Shown here piece after piece: positions 36,001-49,564 of a DNA stretch of 64,000 bases (positions are counted from its first letter, which is position 1; every line of letters starts with the position of its first letter). Both the position numbers and the translations under genes were made by a program. Source of the DNA: Neospora caninum Liverpool (lineage: Eukaryota > Apicomplexa > Conoidasida > Eucoccidiorida > Sarcocystidae). The stretch spans positions 682,001-746,000 of the forward strand of contig NC_018389.1 in assembly GCF_000208865.1 (NCBI RefSeq), written 5' to 3'. Under the pieces are notes generated by a model that worked only from the letters and a program-made list of their open reading frames with translations, was not told the origin of the DNA and ran no database searches.

Positions 36001-37913
36001 GCGTTCTTTGCCTCTGTTCCTTTTCGGCGACGCACGTCTTCTTCGCTTCCCGGTGTGTGCTTTTCTCGCCAGCCTCAGTTGAAGAGATGGCCCGCGATCG
36101 GGAGAGACAAGTCGAGGAAGTGAAGCGGCTCCGCGCGCTGCTGCTGCAGGCGAAAGGCGTCGCGGAGCCTGCCTCGCTGAGTCTGGGAAATCTCTCTTCA
36201 GCGGAGTTTCTCTCCCTGCTCAACAAGGCGAGCCCCGAACGGGCCTCCGCGGGCGCCGCAGAAGACGCGGAAAGGCGAACACATGCAGAGCTCCAACGCG
36301 TCGCGATCTTGGAAGCTGCGCTCGTGGAAGCTGCCGATCTACACAGACGCGATCAGGTCGATGCTCAAAAGCACATCGATTCTCTGCAAAAACGAGTCGA
36401 GTACTACGAAGACTTCGTGGTGAGTTCTGCGGTCACCAAAAGGGACCGAGAGAGAGAGAGACACACACACACACGGGGAGTGTTGTGTAAAGATTCTTAC
36501 GATTTATCGTTTTCGGAGCTGCAGATAGATTTTTAGATAACAGTCCAGAGATGTTCATGTGGGGACTCCGGGGCGCATGTGTTGTGGGCACAAGGGTCAG
36601 GCAACAACCGTGCGCCCGGAAGGGGGTCCTGGCGCGTGTTTTTCTCTTTGATCCGGCGCGTTTGCACACAACGGCGCCTTTTTGAGAGTTGTGCGGCCGC
36701 GGCGCGTCGGGTTCGCACCCATCCGGGAGGGAGGGTTTCTCACCTTTTACATGGTTTTAGGATGAAACGGGCGACGCACGTGTGCAAAGCTCTCTCGTTG
36801 TGTCCGCGTCTTCGCGTGGTCCGTTGTCTCACACATCGAGATTTCCGCAGCGCATGTGTCGCGCGCGTTCCAGTCGCCTCTCACTTTCCTTTAGCAGCGA
36901 CGCAGATGTCTCCGTTCACCGGCACCGTTCTGCTTTCCCTTCTTCTCTCCTCAGCGCAGTCTCCAGCGGCAGCGGTCTCGAGACTCGGCGCCTCAGCCTT
37001 CGTCCCAGGCGAGTTCTCCCTCCGAGGCTTCTGCCTCGGCGGTGTCTCCGACGCCGGAGGCCGCGGAGACGCAGAGACTGCGCCTGGAGCTTCAACAGCG
37101 CAGCGCGGAGGCGGCGCGCCTGCGTGCATGCGTGGCGGATCTTCAGGAGAAGGAGAGGCCTCTCGTCGCGTTGTTGATTCTTCTGCAAAAGCATCTAAAG
37201 TATCGGGAGGGTTTGGACCGGCTCTCGGCGCTGCCGACCGAGGAGGAAGAGCTTCTCGAGAGCCGCAACGGCGAGGATGCCGCCTTCTACTGCAGACAGC
37301 AGCTGCTCGTGGAGTTGCTCGAGGGTATGGTCAATGCGAAGGGAGAGCCCGCGGACTCTTGCCTCGCCCTGGACGGCGAGACGCATGCAGAGAGACCGAC
37401 CGAGGTGAGCACCAGCACTGCCCCGGAAGCGCGAGAGGACGACGGGGCGAGCGAGAAGGCACGAGACACCTGGGTCGCCAGCGAGGGCGCCGCCACGCCC
37501 GGCTCGGTCTCTACCACGTCGGACCTGCCGCAGGCTTCCCCGAAGAAGGCAAGAGGCCGCAGCGCATGCGAAGCGCCGACCAAGAGAGAAGACGCGGCGG
37601 TCGGGGCGCCTGAAGACGCGTGGGAACGTCAAGTCGCGAGCCTCGCGCAGGCTGCTTGCGCCCTGGTGCGCCACGTCCACAAAAACCTGCCGGAAGTCGC
37701 GGTTCCGGCTTTCCCCGGAGACGCCGAACGGGAAGATGGGTGGCCTTTGCACAGCGCCGCGCTCCCAGAGCGGCAAGCTCAAGTCGAGAAGATCACCGCG
37801 CAAGTAAGATCCGCCCCCCTCAGAGGTGGAGAGAGTGCGCGCTCAGTCGAAACATGATTGGGAAGAGAGAGGGGAGACAGAGATATTCGTACAACGGGAG
37901 ATCGTGCATATGA

Positions 37914-37947
<34 letters not shown>

Positions 37948-40338
37948 TGCGTATGTGTGCATCTGTGGAGGGGTGTAGGGTGTGTCGGTTTTTGGTACGC
38001 TTCTGTATGGCGCGTATGGTTAGATTCGTAGGCACGCACGTCTCTAAAGAGAGTGCGAAGTTGTCCACGTCGCTCGCTCCAGCTGAGCATCTTTCTGTGG
38101 CCGGAGAGCCGGGGGAAAGGCCAGTCTCGGGTTCTGTTGTCGCTCCGCAGCCACTAGAGAGGAAACCCCTCAGAAGGCCAAAGAGGCATTTGTCGCCAGC
38201 ACGGGCTGCTCCGAGAAAAGCTGCCGACTGGGAAGAGCGGGGAGCGCTTCGGGCTGTGTCGTGCAAGGCCCTTCCGGGGGTGTATCTGTGTTTGTCCCGT
38301 TTCCCGTGGCTTTCTTTCAGGTGCATGCGCTTCAATCCGTCTTTGACGCACTGCTGGCGCGAGAGGGCGGCGAGGCCTCTTCGGGCAGTCTGCGGGGTGC
38401 GAGCGTGGCCCGGGACACTTCGTTTTTCTCGCTCGCCACGAGCTCGAAGACGAGTGAAAGTCTCGGCGCGAACGCCACGAGTGCGTCGCCGCCTCGCTGT
38501 TTCTCCTCGCCGGCAGACTGTCACTCGGACGACTGTTCCACGCCCGAGCGAAGGGCGCAGGGCGTCGGCGCGGGGGGCGAGAGTCAGATGCTCAGAGAGC
38601 TGTACGAAGACGAGAAGCGAGCGAGTCAAGCCCTCCGGCAGCAGGTTCGCTGGCTTCAGAAAACGTGCAGAAGACTCGAGAACAACGCGGAATGCCGAGT
38701 CTTCTCGGGGGGTGGCGAGAACGGGCACGACGAGACTCTCGCGCAAGTGCTGCAGGAGTACCGAGACCGCGTGGCGGAACTCGAGGACCAAGTCGCTCTC
38801 CTCACGCAAAGGCTGGAGGAAAAGAGGAACGCTTCCTTCGAAAGCGCCGGCGTCCGATTCTTCTCAAGACCCTGCGCCGACTCTGCCAGGCTGAAGGCGC
38901 CTGCCTCACCAGACGCAGCGTTCGCCGCCGACAGTGCCTCCGTAAGTTTCACAGAACAGAGAGAGAAGAAGCACAGGCGAAAGGGAGAGAACAGGGCCGA
39001 TGCAAGAGAAGAAAGGAGACAGACGGCGCAGGAGGTGAGGGGAGGACGAGAAAGGGCCATGTGGGTGTTGTCTTTCCTGTGACGAGCGGAGAGGCGATTC
39101 CAGCGGTCGACCCTCCGGTCGTTCTTGCCACGATTTGAGCCTTCACGGTTTCACAGTGCTTGGAGACCTTTGTAACAAACGAGCCCCCAACAGGCGTTGG
39201 CCTCTCGGGAACGACGCGCAGAGTTGGGCGACTGACGACATGCTTATCCGTCTGCACATGCGTATATAAAGCTGTGCAGGTGTTGACGTACTGCCATTTC
39301 CGTGTCTGCATGCTGGAGGTGATTCTTTACTCGAAGGCTGGTTGAAACTTCTGGTAGGAGAGATGTGTATTCCTGCCGGCTGTGCCTCGTCAACGCCCAA
39401 CGGGAATCTGGCTCTTTTCGCTCACCTCGGGACGCATCCCGCTGCCTCAGGGACACACAGTTCTGCATGTAGATGCGTATGTGCTTCTGCCGACGTTTGC
39501 GTTTCGGTTGCGTTTTAACTGTCCCGTCTCTTGTCTCTCAGCGTTTCTTCATTTTGCTTCTTTCTGCTGGTGTGTCTGTGTGTGTGTATGTTGGCAGGGC
39601 GCGGCGGCAGCAAGCTCTCCGTTGCCGCCTCTCGCTTCGAGCAAAGCTCCTTCCTTCCCATTTGTTCTTCCTCTCGTGACTGTGTTTGACGGGCGAGGCA
39701 CTGTGCAGGGACATTTTGCGATGGTGGTGTCTTTGCGCGACAAAGGCGCTGCGGGAGGCGGAGATAAGCCGGGATCTCTGGCTGCATTGAGCGTTCTCCA
39801 GCACGTGGACGACGACCGAGCCTCCGCCGTGAGTCTTTTGTACTTCCTCCAAAAGTGCGGCGACGAAGATGAGGTGCAAACGCTTCTGTCCGCAGGAAAA
39901 GCGAAGGCTCTCATTCACCGGCTGCCGCTTTCGCAGGTGAAGAGGGTCAGCCGCGTGCTCGAGTACGGGAGGAAGAAGAATCAGGCGACTGCGCGTGCGC
40001 GCAGGAGAGACACGGACGACCTCGACGGACAGCACGGCGCAGATAGGCCTGCTCTGGGGCCGACAGCGGCAGGTAGCTCAGAGCTGGCATCTCGACACGA
40101 CGGCAAAACAGGGGAAGAGCAAGAACTCTCTTTCTCTTCGTACGTGTACCGCGTCTACTTTAAGCTGCCGATCGGCGTGTGGGCAGATCAAGCAGAAGAC
40201 GCGAAAACCAGATGGATAACTGTCGCCGTCGACGACAGGGCTCTGCTGCGGCACGGGGTCACCTCGCCCGAGGCCTGTGACAAGCTGCTGCTCTCCGTGC
40301 TCAAGGGCAGTACGGCGCAAAAGACTTCTGGGGCGTGA
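33096..40338 (+). CDS. Kinesin-like protein, N-terminal motor, coiled-coil tail
   Basis: Microtubule motor ATPase. Exons 33096-33510, 34155-34234, 34580-35274, 35496-35836, 36073-36419, 36955-37803, 38321-38941 and 39598-40338; all GT..AG and in frame, 1362 residues. The motor spans about residues 1-510: 'IKVAVRVRPPSS' at the N-terminus, the P-loop 'YGQTGSGKTYT' at about 135-145 interrupted by intron 1, switch I 'SSRSH' near 340, switch II 'DLAGSE' near 381, 'GKINYSLSVLSHVI' and 'IPYRDSKLTFLL'. A low-complexity insert of about 60 residues follows 'YQEQIYDLLSL'. The neck and tail (about 515-1110) hold heptad-rich segments ('ARDRERQVEEVKRLRALLLQ', 'RVAELEDQVALLTQRLEEK'). The last exon has a compact Lys-poor domain ending 'LLLSVLKGS'. 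The ATG has a good context (CACCATGG). I cannot assign a kinesin family from the motor alone. Confidence 0.93.
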
Positions 40339-42653
40339 GAAAGAGAAGAGGGAAGAAGTATTTGGTGGACGCAGGAGTGCTCATATACGTTTTTTCTGCA
40401 AGGTGGGGTCTCTTGGGGTGATTTTCTGCTTTCCTCCTGCCTCAGAAATGCAAACGCTCTCCAAGAAACCCAGCAGGGAGGAGGCATGTCTCTGGGGGAA
40501 AATGATCGCCTCCGCTTGCGGCTTGGTCGAGTCATCTGACGCGGAAAACTTCTGTGCTTCTGTTGTTCTCTTGGCGGATCGGCGTGCTTGCCTGCGGGGC
40601 TGCGACACCGAAACTGTTTGCGCACCGCGCGGCAAGCAAGAGCTCACGCGTGTATTTTATAAACAGAAAGCCTGTGCGTTTTGTGTTCTTTTTCTGGAGA
40701 GTTGGGTCCGACGAAAGAGCGTGGGGGAACTTCAGGTTGCTTTTCCCTGTTTCTTGTCAAAGTTTCGAGATTTCGTCAAATGCCGTCTGTCTTTTTTCCC
40801 CTCTTGCTCTCGATCACGTGGGAAGCCTCGATTTTCGGTGTACACCTACACACGTAGACAAGCGTAATTGTTTACTGCGGCGTTGCGGTCTGTTCTTCGT
40901 GGCGACTCGACTGCAGATCGCTTTTCAGAGTTCCCGACGGCTAGTCGTTTCTCTGGTTACGCAGTGCGTGAGAGACAAAACGCGGCCAGTTTCCACAACG
41001 CCGCGCCAACCACAGAGGCACAGTCTTTGCTAGGATACACTCTCTCCCTGCAGGCATTTTTCGGTTACGTTCCAAAGGAACGTTGTGTTCCGAAGCTTGA
41101 GAAACGAATTGCACGACAGGCTTTCGTCCTGGAGAGCGCCGGAGGCACTGGCACGAAGACGTAGAGAACGCGTTCCTCTTCACAAAACGGTGTCGAATAT
41201 CTTTCTAACGGTTCAGCCCCAAGCTCTCTCTCTTCCTTTTATGGCCTCGCCGCTTTTCTGCAGCCCGTGCTTTCTGTATGTGCTGACGTCGGTTTGTACG
41301 CCCCTTGATGGGTTCCGGTGTACAGCGTCTGAATGCGTCTGCGCGAAGAAGGGACACGTGGGTGTAGACGTTTTTCCCATACGCGTACCCCTATTCAGTT
41401 TAGATGACCAACAAAAAGAAGAAGCAAGGAAAGAGACATCTCGGTGCACATCACGGAGGGGCGTTTGAGACGAATCGGCAAGAATCGCTAGACAAGTCAA
41501 CGTTCCGGTGCAAATCAATTATGGCTAGGAGCGGTTTTTCTTCAGCGGCAGGCCTCAAGCAGCAATACCGAGAACGAATTCACTTTCAGAACTAGCGGGG
41601 AGTCCCGAACGCATTTGCATCAACTGGCTGTTTGGCACGACGGCTGCAATCATGGAACTTGGGAATGAGACAACCCAGAAGAAATCCTGAACGGTGCAAA
41701 TCCAGCACGATCCAGTAGCTTCTGTCGGTTGAAGGGGAACTTAAGCAACTAGTCCCTGCGAAGTTGGCAGTTCACCAACAAACCAGCTAACCCTTCTACA
41801 CGGTAATAGATAGAGGGAAAAACATGGACAGATGTACACGCAAATATGCATATATATGGTGGTAATTGTGTGGCAACTGTTGAACTGTGTCTATTAGCGC
41901 CTGCAGTGACAGTTTCAGTATCTACAAAGAAAGTGTTACGATTCTGGCCTGGCTTCGCTTAATTCACGTTTCACTCGCTACAGAGGCAACAACCTCTGGC
42001 GGTGGAGAATCTGTCTTTCCTCGCTTTTGGTTCCCAGCTATCAAGAACAACGACGCTGCAACAACCAGAAACAAGGATACCCTGCCTCCCTAGTTACGAA
42101 GTTGGTGGTGACCGTGAGATCCAAAGGGCTTTCAGGCGTTTGTTCCCCCCCTTTTTAAAAGACAGAAAAGTTTGAATGGGGGGAGTGCTCTGTGTACTCG
42201 GCAAGGCTTCTCTGCTCTCTCTGACGAAGTACATGCAGAGAAGGCTGAGGGATGATAGCATGGGGAAGAACGGGAGTTTTGAGGAGCGCAAGTTTTGTAA
42301 TTGAAGCCGCAAACGTGTCCGTTCGTCTGTTGAGTTTGTCTGGTATTTGCGCTTGTCTTGGAATCAAAATCGCCAAGAAGACACTTTCTGCTGACACAAA
42401 ATCTTCTCATATTTCCTATCTCCTTCAAATAAAACGAAGAAAGCATAAATGAAACCTTGGCGCGCTCGCTTGCGCTCCCGACTCGTTTTCAGCACCATTC
42501 TTCTCCCGTGGACGTATACAAACCTTTTTTGCTCCGGTTTGTTTCTTTTTCCCGGTACAAAGGGCCGTAGAGACTTTCTAGAGCGATCTGCTTCCTATTG
42601 TTGGTCTGCCTCTGTGTTCGTTGCGCGCTTTCTCCCGAAAGGCCCGAGAAACA
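40339..42653. other. Intergenic region between kinesin and NEK kinase, no supported gene
   Basis: Tandem + to + intergenic sequence of 2.3 kb. Open frames up to about 200 codons show no family signature. CG density drops after about 41400, so the right half may belong to the NEK upstream region. Confidence 0.5.
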
Positions 42654-43391
42654 ATGCCAGTCTACAAAAAAGTTCGCCTCATCGGTTCAGGGTCTTTCGG
42701 CCGAGCGTATCTCGTTCGAGACAAGGACGACGCACAGAAACTGTACGTTCAAAACGAACGCTGATCTTCTACATGAGGCAAAGCGTAGTGGGGGTGGTCC
42801 TCCTTAACCGGAAGCAACGAAAGATGAGTCTAACACCGCGGAAGCGTTGTTTCTATACACCTGTCGCAAGGAAACCACTAAGTCTACCGTGGGAGGACGA
42901 AACGCACGAAAGCGTACGGATACGCTTTTATATCAACCAGCAAACTCTTAACCTCAGAGCAGAAGTGACCGTCCGTGCCTTTGGGGGGGGGGGGGGGGGG
43001 GCAATGGTCTGTGATGTTTTACGTTTCTCGAGAGAGGGGGAACAGGCTCTTGGATCGCGCTTTACTCGCTTCTCCGTTTTTCGTTACGTTCCTCTTCTGC
43101 TAATTCGAACGTGTGACACACGCAGTTCGTGATCGTTCCCTCGAGCGTATCTGAGAAAAAGACTTACAGGAAAAAGACAAGGGAGAAAGAAACGACGCCC
43201 GGACACGTCTGCTTATACTGGATCGCCCGAAAGAAAAAGGAGTCTGCTGAGCTATGTTTCATGTTTCAGTCACGTGCTCTTCTTCAGCAGACCTGGTGAA
43301 ACAGAAACGAACTTAAATCTGACTACGGAATACAGGCAAACTAACACACAGGCCTTTGCACTTACACACAGACCTCCACATAGAGATACAA

Positions 43392-43429
<38 letters not shown>

Positions 43430-46400
43430 ATATCTGCATCTCGATCGACGGATGAAACAGAAGACGCGTAAAGGTTTTGCGTTCCCACTCAGATGTGTCA
43501 CTCTGCCCAGGGCGATCGGAGGAGCAGCTCCTGGGCAGGCGGTCTCTGCCGTCTTCATTGTATGATGTTCTGGCTTTGTTTGTTGCGAGTTGTGGCCCTC
43601 AGATACGTCATGAAGCTGATCGACATCTCACAAATGGATGGCAAGACTAGAGAAGACACCTTCAATGAAGCAAAGGTGTATTTTGTGGAAAGCAACCCAG
43701 CCTTACTCCGCTCAAAAAAGTGCATCTGGTCTTTGAGCCTCGCCGCCCTTCCACCGCTTCTTGTCACTCCTGTCTGATCTCAAAATTCAATCCGCCACGA
43801 TTCCTGTGAACCCTCATCGTTTTGCAGACTGCTGTGCTTGATTCTCCTCACGTGCAGATTGTGCTAGATTTTACCTGGTGTCTTGGATTGAAACCGCAAA
43901 GAGTTGGAAACATTTTTCCACGTCTTGGTTCCTTGATCCTATCTCTTTTCTAGGTCCTCTCGACGCTCAAGCCTCATCCTTTCATCGTGCGATACCACCA
44001 GAGTTACATCTATGAAGACCACTTGTGCATCATTATGGACTTCGCTGCTGGTGAGGTAGAATTTAGACTCTTTCCAAGGTCTCTGTGTATTCTTCGCTTA
44101 CACGTGTAGGGACGCGACTAGACTCGTTTACGCGTTCTCCTGGCTTCTACGTGCATACCTGCCTGTGCCGACAGTTGGTGGCACTACGCCACGAACGAAG
44201 GCGCGTTCCCCGTCTCCAAATGTCAAATGGGCTTCCTTGTGATCGAATATCTCTAGAAAACGATGGTACGACTGTGGATACAGTCTATTGTCTGTATTCA
44301 GACGTATGTATATATGTACGTATATACATACATATTTGTTGTATGCGTATATGTCTCTACCTGTTTCTGGGGGGTTCTTATGTATATGTTTGAACGCGAC
44401 GGAGCTGCAATTTGAATTGTTAGAGAAATCAGATTTCCAACTTTTCTTGGAGTCTCGATGCCTACATACTCCATTGAGACTGCGCTTTATCTGCAACTTC
44501 AGCTGACGTATCGTGAACGTACTCCTGTGATTTCCGCCCGTACGTTCAATGTCTTCTAGAGAAATGAAACAGTGCGCGTTCCACTTTGCTGTTGCCGTGA
44601 GCAGCAAATGAGTGCGATATGGTTCCCCATCCTCTTTGGAAATTTTCTACCCCTTCTTCAGGTGGAGACATTGCAGCTCGGATTAAAGAGCAGAAGAAAA
44701 CCGGCCAGAGATTCGACGAGAACCTGATTAAACGATGGATCGCCCAGGCTTCTCTCGGCCTAAACTATTTACACAGCATGCATATTCTCCATCGAGGTAA
44801 AGTACCAGGAGAAGTACAAAGCCCTCCACATACCTATGTATGTGGATATTTACGGATATGCAGACATTCATATACATGAATACTGTATATGCTTGGCCTC
44901 AGGCAGGGTTTTGAAAGGCACTTCGTTTTCTGGACATCCTCAGGAGTCTTCGTGTGCATTTTTGTATTTTGTTTGCCTGTCGCAGCTTTTGCCGCTAGCA
45001 CACATGAGGTCTCTCCAGTCTGTGATTTTTCCTTTCAGACTTGAAGCCACAGAATCTCTTTTTGACGGCAAACGATGACCTGCAGATCGGAGATTTTGGA
45101 ATCGCCAAGATGCTCGGGTCTCCGGCTGCATGCGCACAAACAACAATCGGCACGCCCTATTACCTGAGTCCAGAAATCTGCAAAGTCAGGGAAAACCGGG
45201 AAAGGGGGAAGAAATTTCATCCTCTGCGGGCGATTCATGGGAGCAGGAATCAGCGACCTTTGGTTGCCGTGATGACTACACCGGCGGAGAAAATATACAT
45301 CACACAAGGAACACAGTACCATCTACTTTTACATAGTACAGAAGGAAACAAAATACAAACCGTGGCACATGTTCCTAGTTAGCTGCTCTTCACGAAATGA
45401 AAGAACAGAAACAACACGACTCGCAAGGAGAGTTATTCGCTTTTATCGGTAACAACAGGAGCGCAAACGCCAGCGCCACGCTCTTCCACACTCAGTGGTC
45501 CGGTAGAGAGACCGAAGGTTTCTCTTCTCAGCTTGGTGCGCGAAGCTGATTTAGAGGATCACGAGCAAGAAGGAAAACGAGAAGTTAAATTCCTCGCGTC
45601 CATGGTGATTTTACGAATTATTCAGAAGATATTGGTAGAATGCAACTGAGAATGAGACCAAAATCCTGGCTGATTACCCGCATATGCTTTGTTGTCTATT
45701 GACGGCTAAATGTGATTCAGGCCAAAATAGAAAGCCACAGCTTTGTACTTACAAGCAATTGGTTTCTTTTTTCACTGTTCGCGCTCGTCGTGGTTTATGG
45801 ATTCCTATGCAGGGGCAGAGCTACTCGCTTCCATCAGACATTTGGTCCCTCGGATGCATTCTCTACGAACTCGTGAGTTTTCCCTCCGCAGACCGAGGAA
45901 GACTAGCTTTTTCTCCGTAGGACTCTGTTGCTCCTTCCTGCCGGAGCAGGCAGTCGCACTACGCCAACGAAAACATATGCAGGTAGAGGCGCATCTGGGA
46001 GCATACTGGACCGTACTCTTTCAAATATCATGATATCTTTCCATTCGTGGGATACTAAATAAGACACATATAGATACATGCATATGCGCCTATGCCCAAT
46101 GATATGTAATTTGCATGCAGAGCTGGGTAAATGGTATAGGCTAACGTAAATGGACAACTACAATTATATGCAGCCTATGTTTGCTCATACATGTATATTT
46201 GTTTATCTTGTGTGTGTATATATGCATACATTTGCATGCGTTTCCGGTGTGTAACAGTGCGCTTCTGTTGAAACTGATTCTGTAGGCTTCCTTGACCGTT
46301 CCCTTCCATGCGAATGATTTGAAGGGTTTGGTAGACGCCATCTCCAAGCTCCCTGTAAGCTTCTTGTTCCTTTTAGTCTTTTGGCTCCTTTCCCACGGCA

Positions 46401-47371
46401 AGAAGATTTTTCCCTTCTCTCGAATTCGTACAGATTATAACAAGAAAACGCAGATTGGTAGTCCAGTGAAATTTTATTCAGGCGTACAAGTAGATACATA
46501 GAAGCTTATACGTAAACGGATGTATGTGAATATGTCTACACACAAGCGGCCGTCAGCAAAGAAAGTATGTGTGAATACTGGGTATTTTTCTATGTAGAGA
46601 GAGCAGTAGCATGCATATCCACAAATGTGTAAATATGTATAGAAAGAGATAGGTGATACTTGGATATATTTAAGGTGAAAGATATATACAAGAGCTGTTC
46701 CTGCTACTCACGTGCCTCTCCCACAGGTACCCGCCATGCCGTCCGTATACTCAGACGATCTCCGACAGCTGTGTAACGACATGCTGAACAGAGATCCATC
46801 AAAGCGCCCAACCGCAGCGCAGATCATTAGGATCCCTCCGATTAAGGTGTGCATATTCCACTCAGGAGCAGAGTAGAAGGTGCATTTGTGGCCAGGCAGA
46901 CATGTTCACATGCAAAGTGCCGGTGCGAGTGCCGATAGCCACCTCTGGAGAGCTTCAATACATATATATATATATATATATATACTGGGAATTGTTCGTC
47001 GCTCGATCGATATATGTATAGACTGATGCTTTTAATGGAGAGCTAGACAACCACAGATAGATATGTCTCGTATACAAGAGAGATAGGGAATTGAAAGTTC
47101 CTGCTGTGGTGAATATAATTATCCTCCCCGCCGACGCGTAGATGAGAGAATAATTGAGAACGAAGAAATTGTGTGGTGGAAAAAGAAGGGAATAGGAGAA
47201 AAAGCACGGTCGTCCGTCCCTTTTAGTGGGGTGCCACCAAAGTAAATATTCTTTCGTTACTTTTCTGCTCAGGAGGAAATTGATAAAATCAAAGCAAAGA
47301 GAAGAAATTCCGCCAGCGTTGGTGTGCTCCCCTTTTCCGCCGTCCGGTCGTCTTCCGCTGTAGAGGCTTGA
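42654..47371 (+). CDS. NIMA-related (NEK) Ser/Thr protein kinase, catalytic domain only
   Basis: Exons 42654-42742, 43603-43675, 43954-44050, 44662-44796, 45039-45184, 45813-45872, 46286-46354, 46727-46846 and 47273-47371; nine in-frame exons, 295 residues. All kinase elements are visible: glycine loop '[11 protein letters not shown]', the ATP-binding Lys in 'YVMKLID', the helix-C Glu in 'FNEAKVL', '[11 protein letters not shown]' (NEK-type hinge), 'ILHRDLKPQN', 'GDFGIAK' and the activation segment '[14 protein letters not shown]' typical of NEKs. '[12 protein letters not shown]' and '[12 protein letters not shown]' complete the C-lobe. Only about 30 basic/Ser-rich residues follow, so the coiled-coil tail of many NEKs is absent. 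Predicted active kinase, likely in cell division or centrosome/flagellar functions known for NEKs. The donor after exon 5 (AAA|GTCAGG) is weaker than the rest. Intron 1 carries a 19-G run and intron 8 a TA tract. Confidence 0.95.
42983..43001 (+). repeat. Homopolymeric G tract, 19 G, in NEK intron 1
   Basis: Unbroken G run on the sense strand, about 240 bp after the donor; it would be a G-rich element in the pre-mRNA. Confidence 0.95.
43395..43426. repeat. (TA)n tract in NEK intron 1
   Basis: Alternating TA of about 30 bp, in the same intron as the 19-G run. Confidence 0.92.
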
Positions 47372-49564
47372 TGACACAGCAGATGGAGAACACTTGTGAA
47401 AACGTTCTTTGATCACAATATCGGGATTCAACTACAGACGAAACAGTTTGGGGAAACCCCTCTACACACCAAGCGTGCAAAACAGCATGTGCGATTGTTA
47501 GACCCCTCGGAAAACGCGAACCCCGAAAGAATTCCGCCGTCTAGGAAACTTCACTCGAAGTTATAGATTGTCGGCAAGGAAAAACATGAAGAGAACGGTA
47601 TTGTGCGAAAGCTAACGATTGCGGAAACGTTCTCGTCATACAAGTGCGAACACAAGGGTTTCTCGACAAGTCGGCAGATTTTCAGAGTTTCCAGTGCTGC
47701 CTTGATTCTCTTGTCAAATTTTCCTGTTTTCATATTCTCTATACTACCAAAGTTTTCCTAACGTTTCATGCCAATGCCCCTGTGCAATACTCACCCCGTT
47801 GTTGCTTATACTCAGGCCGAGAGACTCCGTTTTCTCAGCACAGATAAAAGCTATTCGAAAGAGACACAGTATAGTCAGTTGAAGAATTTACATCGGTTCT
47901 GTACAAGCGAACCTACACGCATAATGTGACGGTCCATCATGAGGAAATGCCCCCGTCCTTAGAGGGAAAATACCTAGATTCGCATAGGCGAAGTGAATTC
48001 TGGTAAGTACAAACCTTGTGTGGCGACGTTGGGCTGTTAGTTGATCGAGGCAAGTGGGAACACTGCTGAGTCTTCAAAGAAACCGAGATAGTTACATATA
48101 GCGCTGGCCATAAAGTCTCAGAGGATAATTAGATGAAGCGCAACGCTATTTGTTGACAAGTGTGCAACAATCACAATCTAGTGTCCGTGTCACCTCTACA
48201 AGAGCTTCAACTTGAAATAGTTTTTAAAAATCGCGTGCAGTTCTGCCCATTGCCTTAGTTCCTCATACACACAGAAAAATAAGCTTCAACCCAGAGCGTC
48301 TAGCCTCTTTAGAACCAGGGCCGTATATTAATGGCGGCCACAATAAGGAAGTTGGAAGCACCGCTTCCTAATTCCTCCTCAGCGGAGTCCGAATCGATTT
48401 ATTCGGTGGCTCCACAGAAAGGAAAGTACAAGAGGATGGCGGAAGCTATTCTCGGCAAGGGACGGCGAGCAAAATGGCAGAGAAGAGAGTGACTTGTGTT
48501 AACTTTCACTCCCCTTAAGTTTGGAGTGTCTCATGCCACAATAGAGCCGTCTCACTCCTGAGACAACTCCATTCATGAGTATACGTTGGAACAGGCATGC
48601 GCATTTTGGCCTCGCAGTACGCACATGGAAACGGCAATGAGACTCCGAAGAAGCCGTTGAAACGCTATTATTCATGTAGTTATGTCCTCTTCGGATGGCG
48701 GTTGCCAGTCAAATTCGACGACACTTACCTATCTTAATTCTTCCCTGACAAGTCCATTCCCTTCATTATCTGTGATTTAAACCCCCCTTTCCCACAAGAG
48801 ACACGTTTACGCACCATCTAAACGGTGATAATCAAAGAGGCGTAACGCTTTCCACCTGATGACGATGAATGGTGAGCTCGAACCCTCGCATAGAAACCGC
48901 GCGACTGCAGAGATTTTGCTGGGAAAAGCCGGCCGAATGGAGAAAGAAGACAGCAAGTGCTGAGGTGTGCTCTTCCACTCGAGAAAGAGTATTAAGCCGC
49001 CAGCCGTTTTTCGGCATCTATCGCGGGTTACAGTGAAATTCTCGCGAACACGACAGATGCCTTCCACCACAGAATATTGCCATCTGCGGGCATCTGCTTC
49101 ACAACCAGACACGGTGTACCGTTTTTTCCTGCCAATGGCGGCGCCATACCACTGGCATCGACGGACGTTGTGTCAAGAATAGTCCATCTATCCTTCTCTT
49201 CGTTTTAGGTGAATCAATAAAGAATGGGCCAGACTGCCCAGGTTTTTGGTCCGGTTAGGGAATATCCTCATTGAGAGATAGAAAACGACACGGTTGCGAA
49301 AAGCTGTCGCTGACAAAGTTGCATGCTCCGAAGATAAGGTTGCCTGCCTGCCTCGTAAGATATTCAATATTTTACTTTTCGTGATAACAGCTACGCAACT
49401 GTGATGCCGCCGCTTACGAACAAAAGGTTAGGTGACCGCAAAGTGATACGTGTCAACTTTCATGTGCCACCGAAGCACGAGGTAGTTTCACCTGCTAACT
49501 CTCCTGGTCTTCTCCATCGGGGGGCTCCACTTCCGCAGACAATCTCCGCGAGACACCGCCAAGC
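47372..49564. other. Intergenic, no supported gene; no TA microsatellites
   Basis: 2.2 kb of mixed-composition sequence. The frame at 48807-49112 (-) and its plus-strand counterpart show no family I recognise. Part of the right end may be upstream exons or leader of the CHORD-like gene. Confidence 0.45.

Noticed and set aside
36700..36745. tRNA B-box-like GGTTCGCACCC
   Set aside because: No A-box at the right distance and no cloverleaf; it lies in a kinesin intron.
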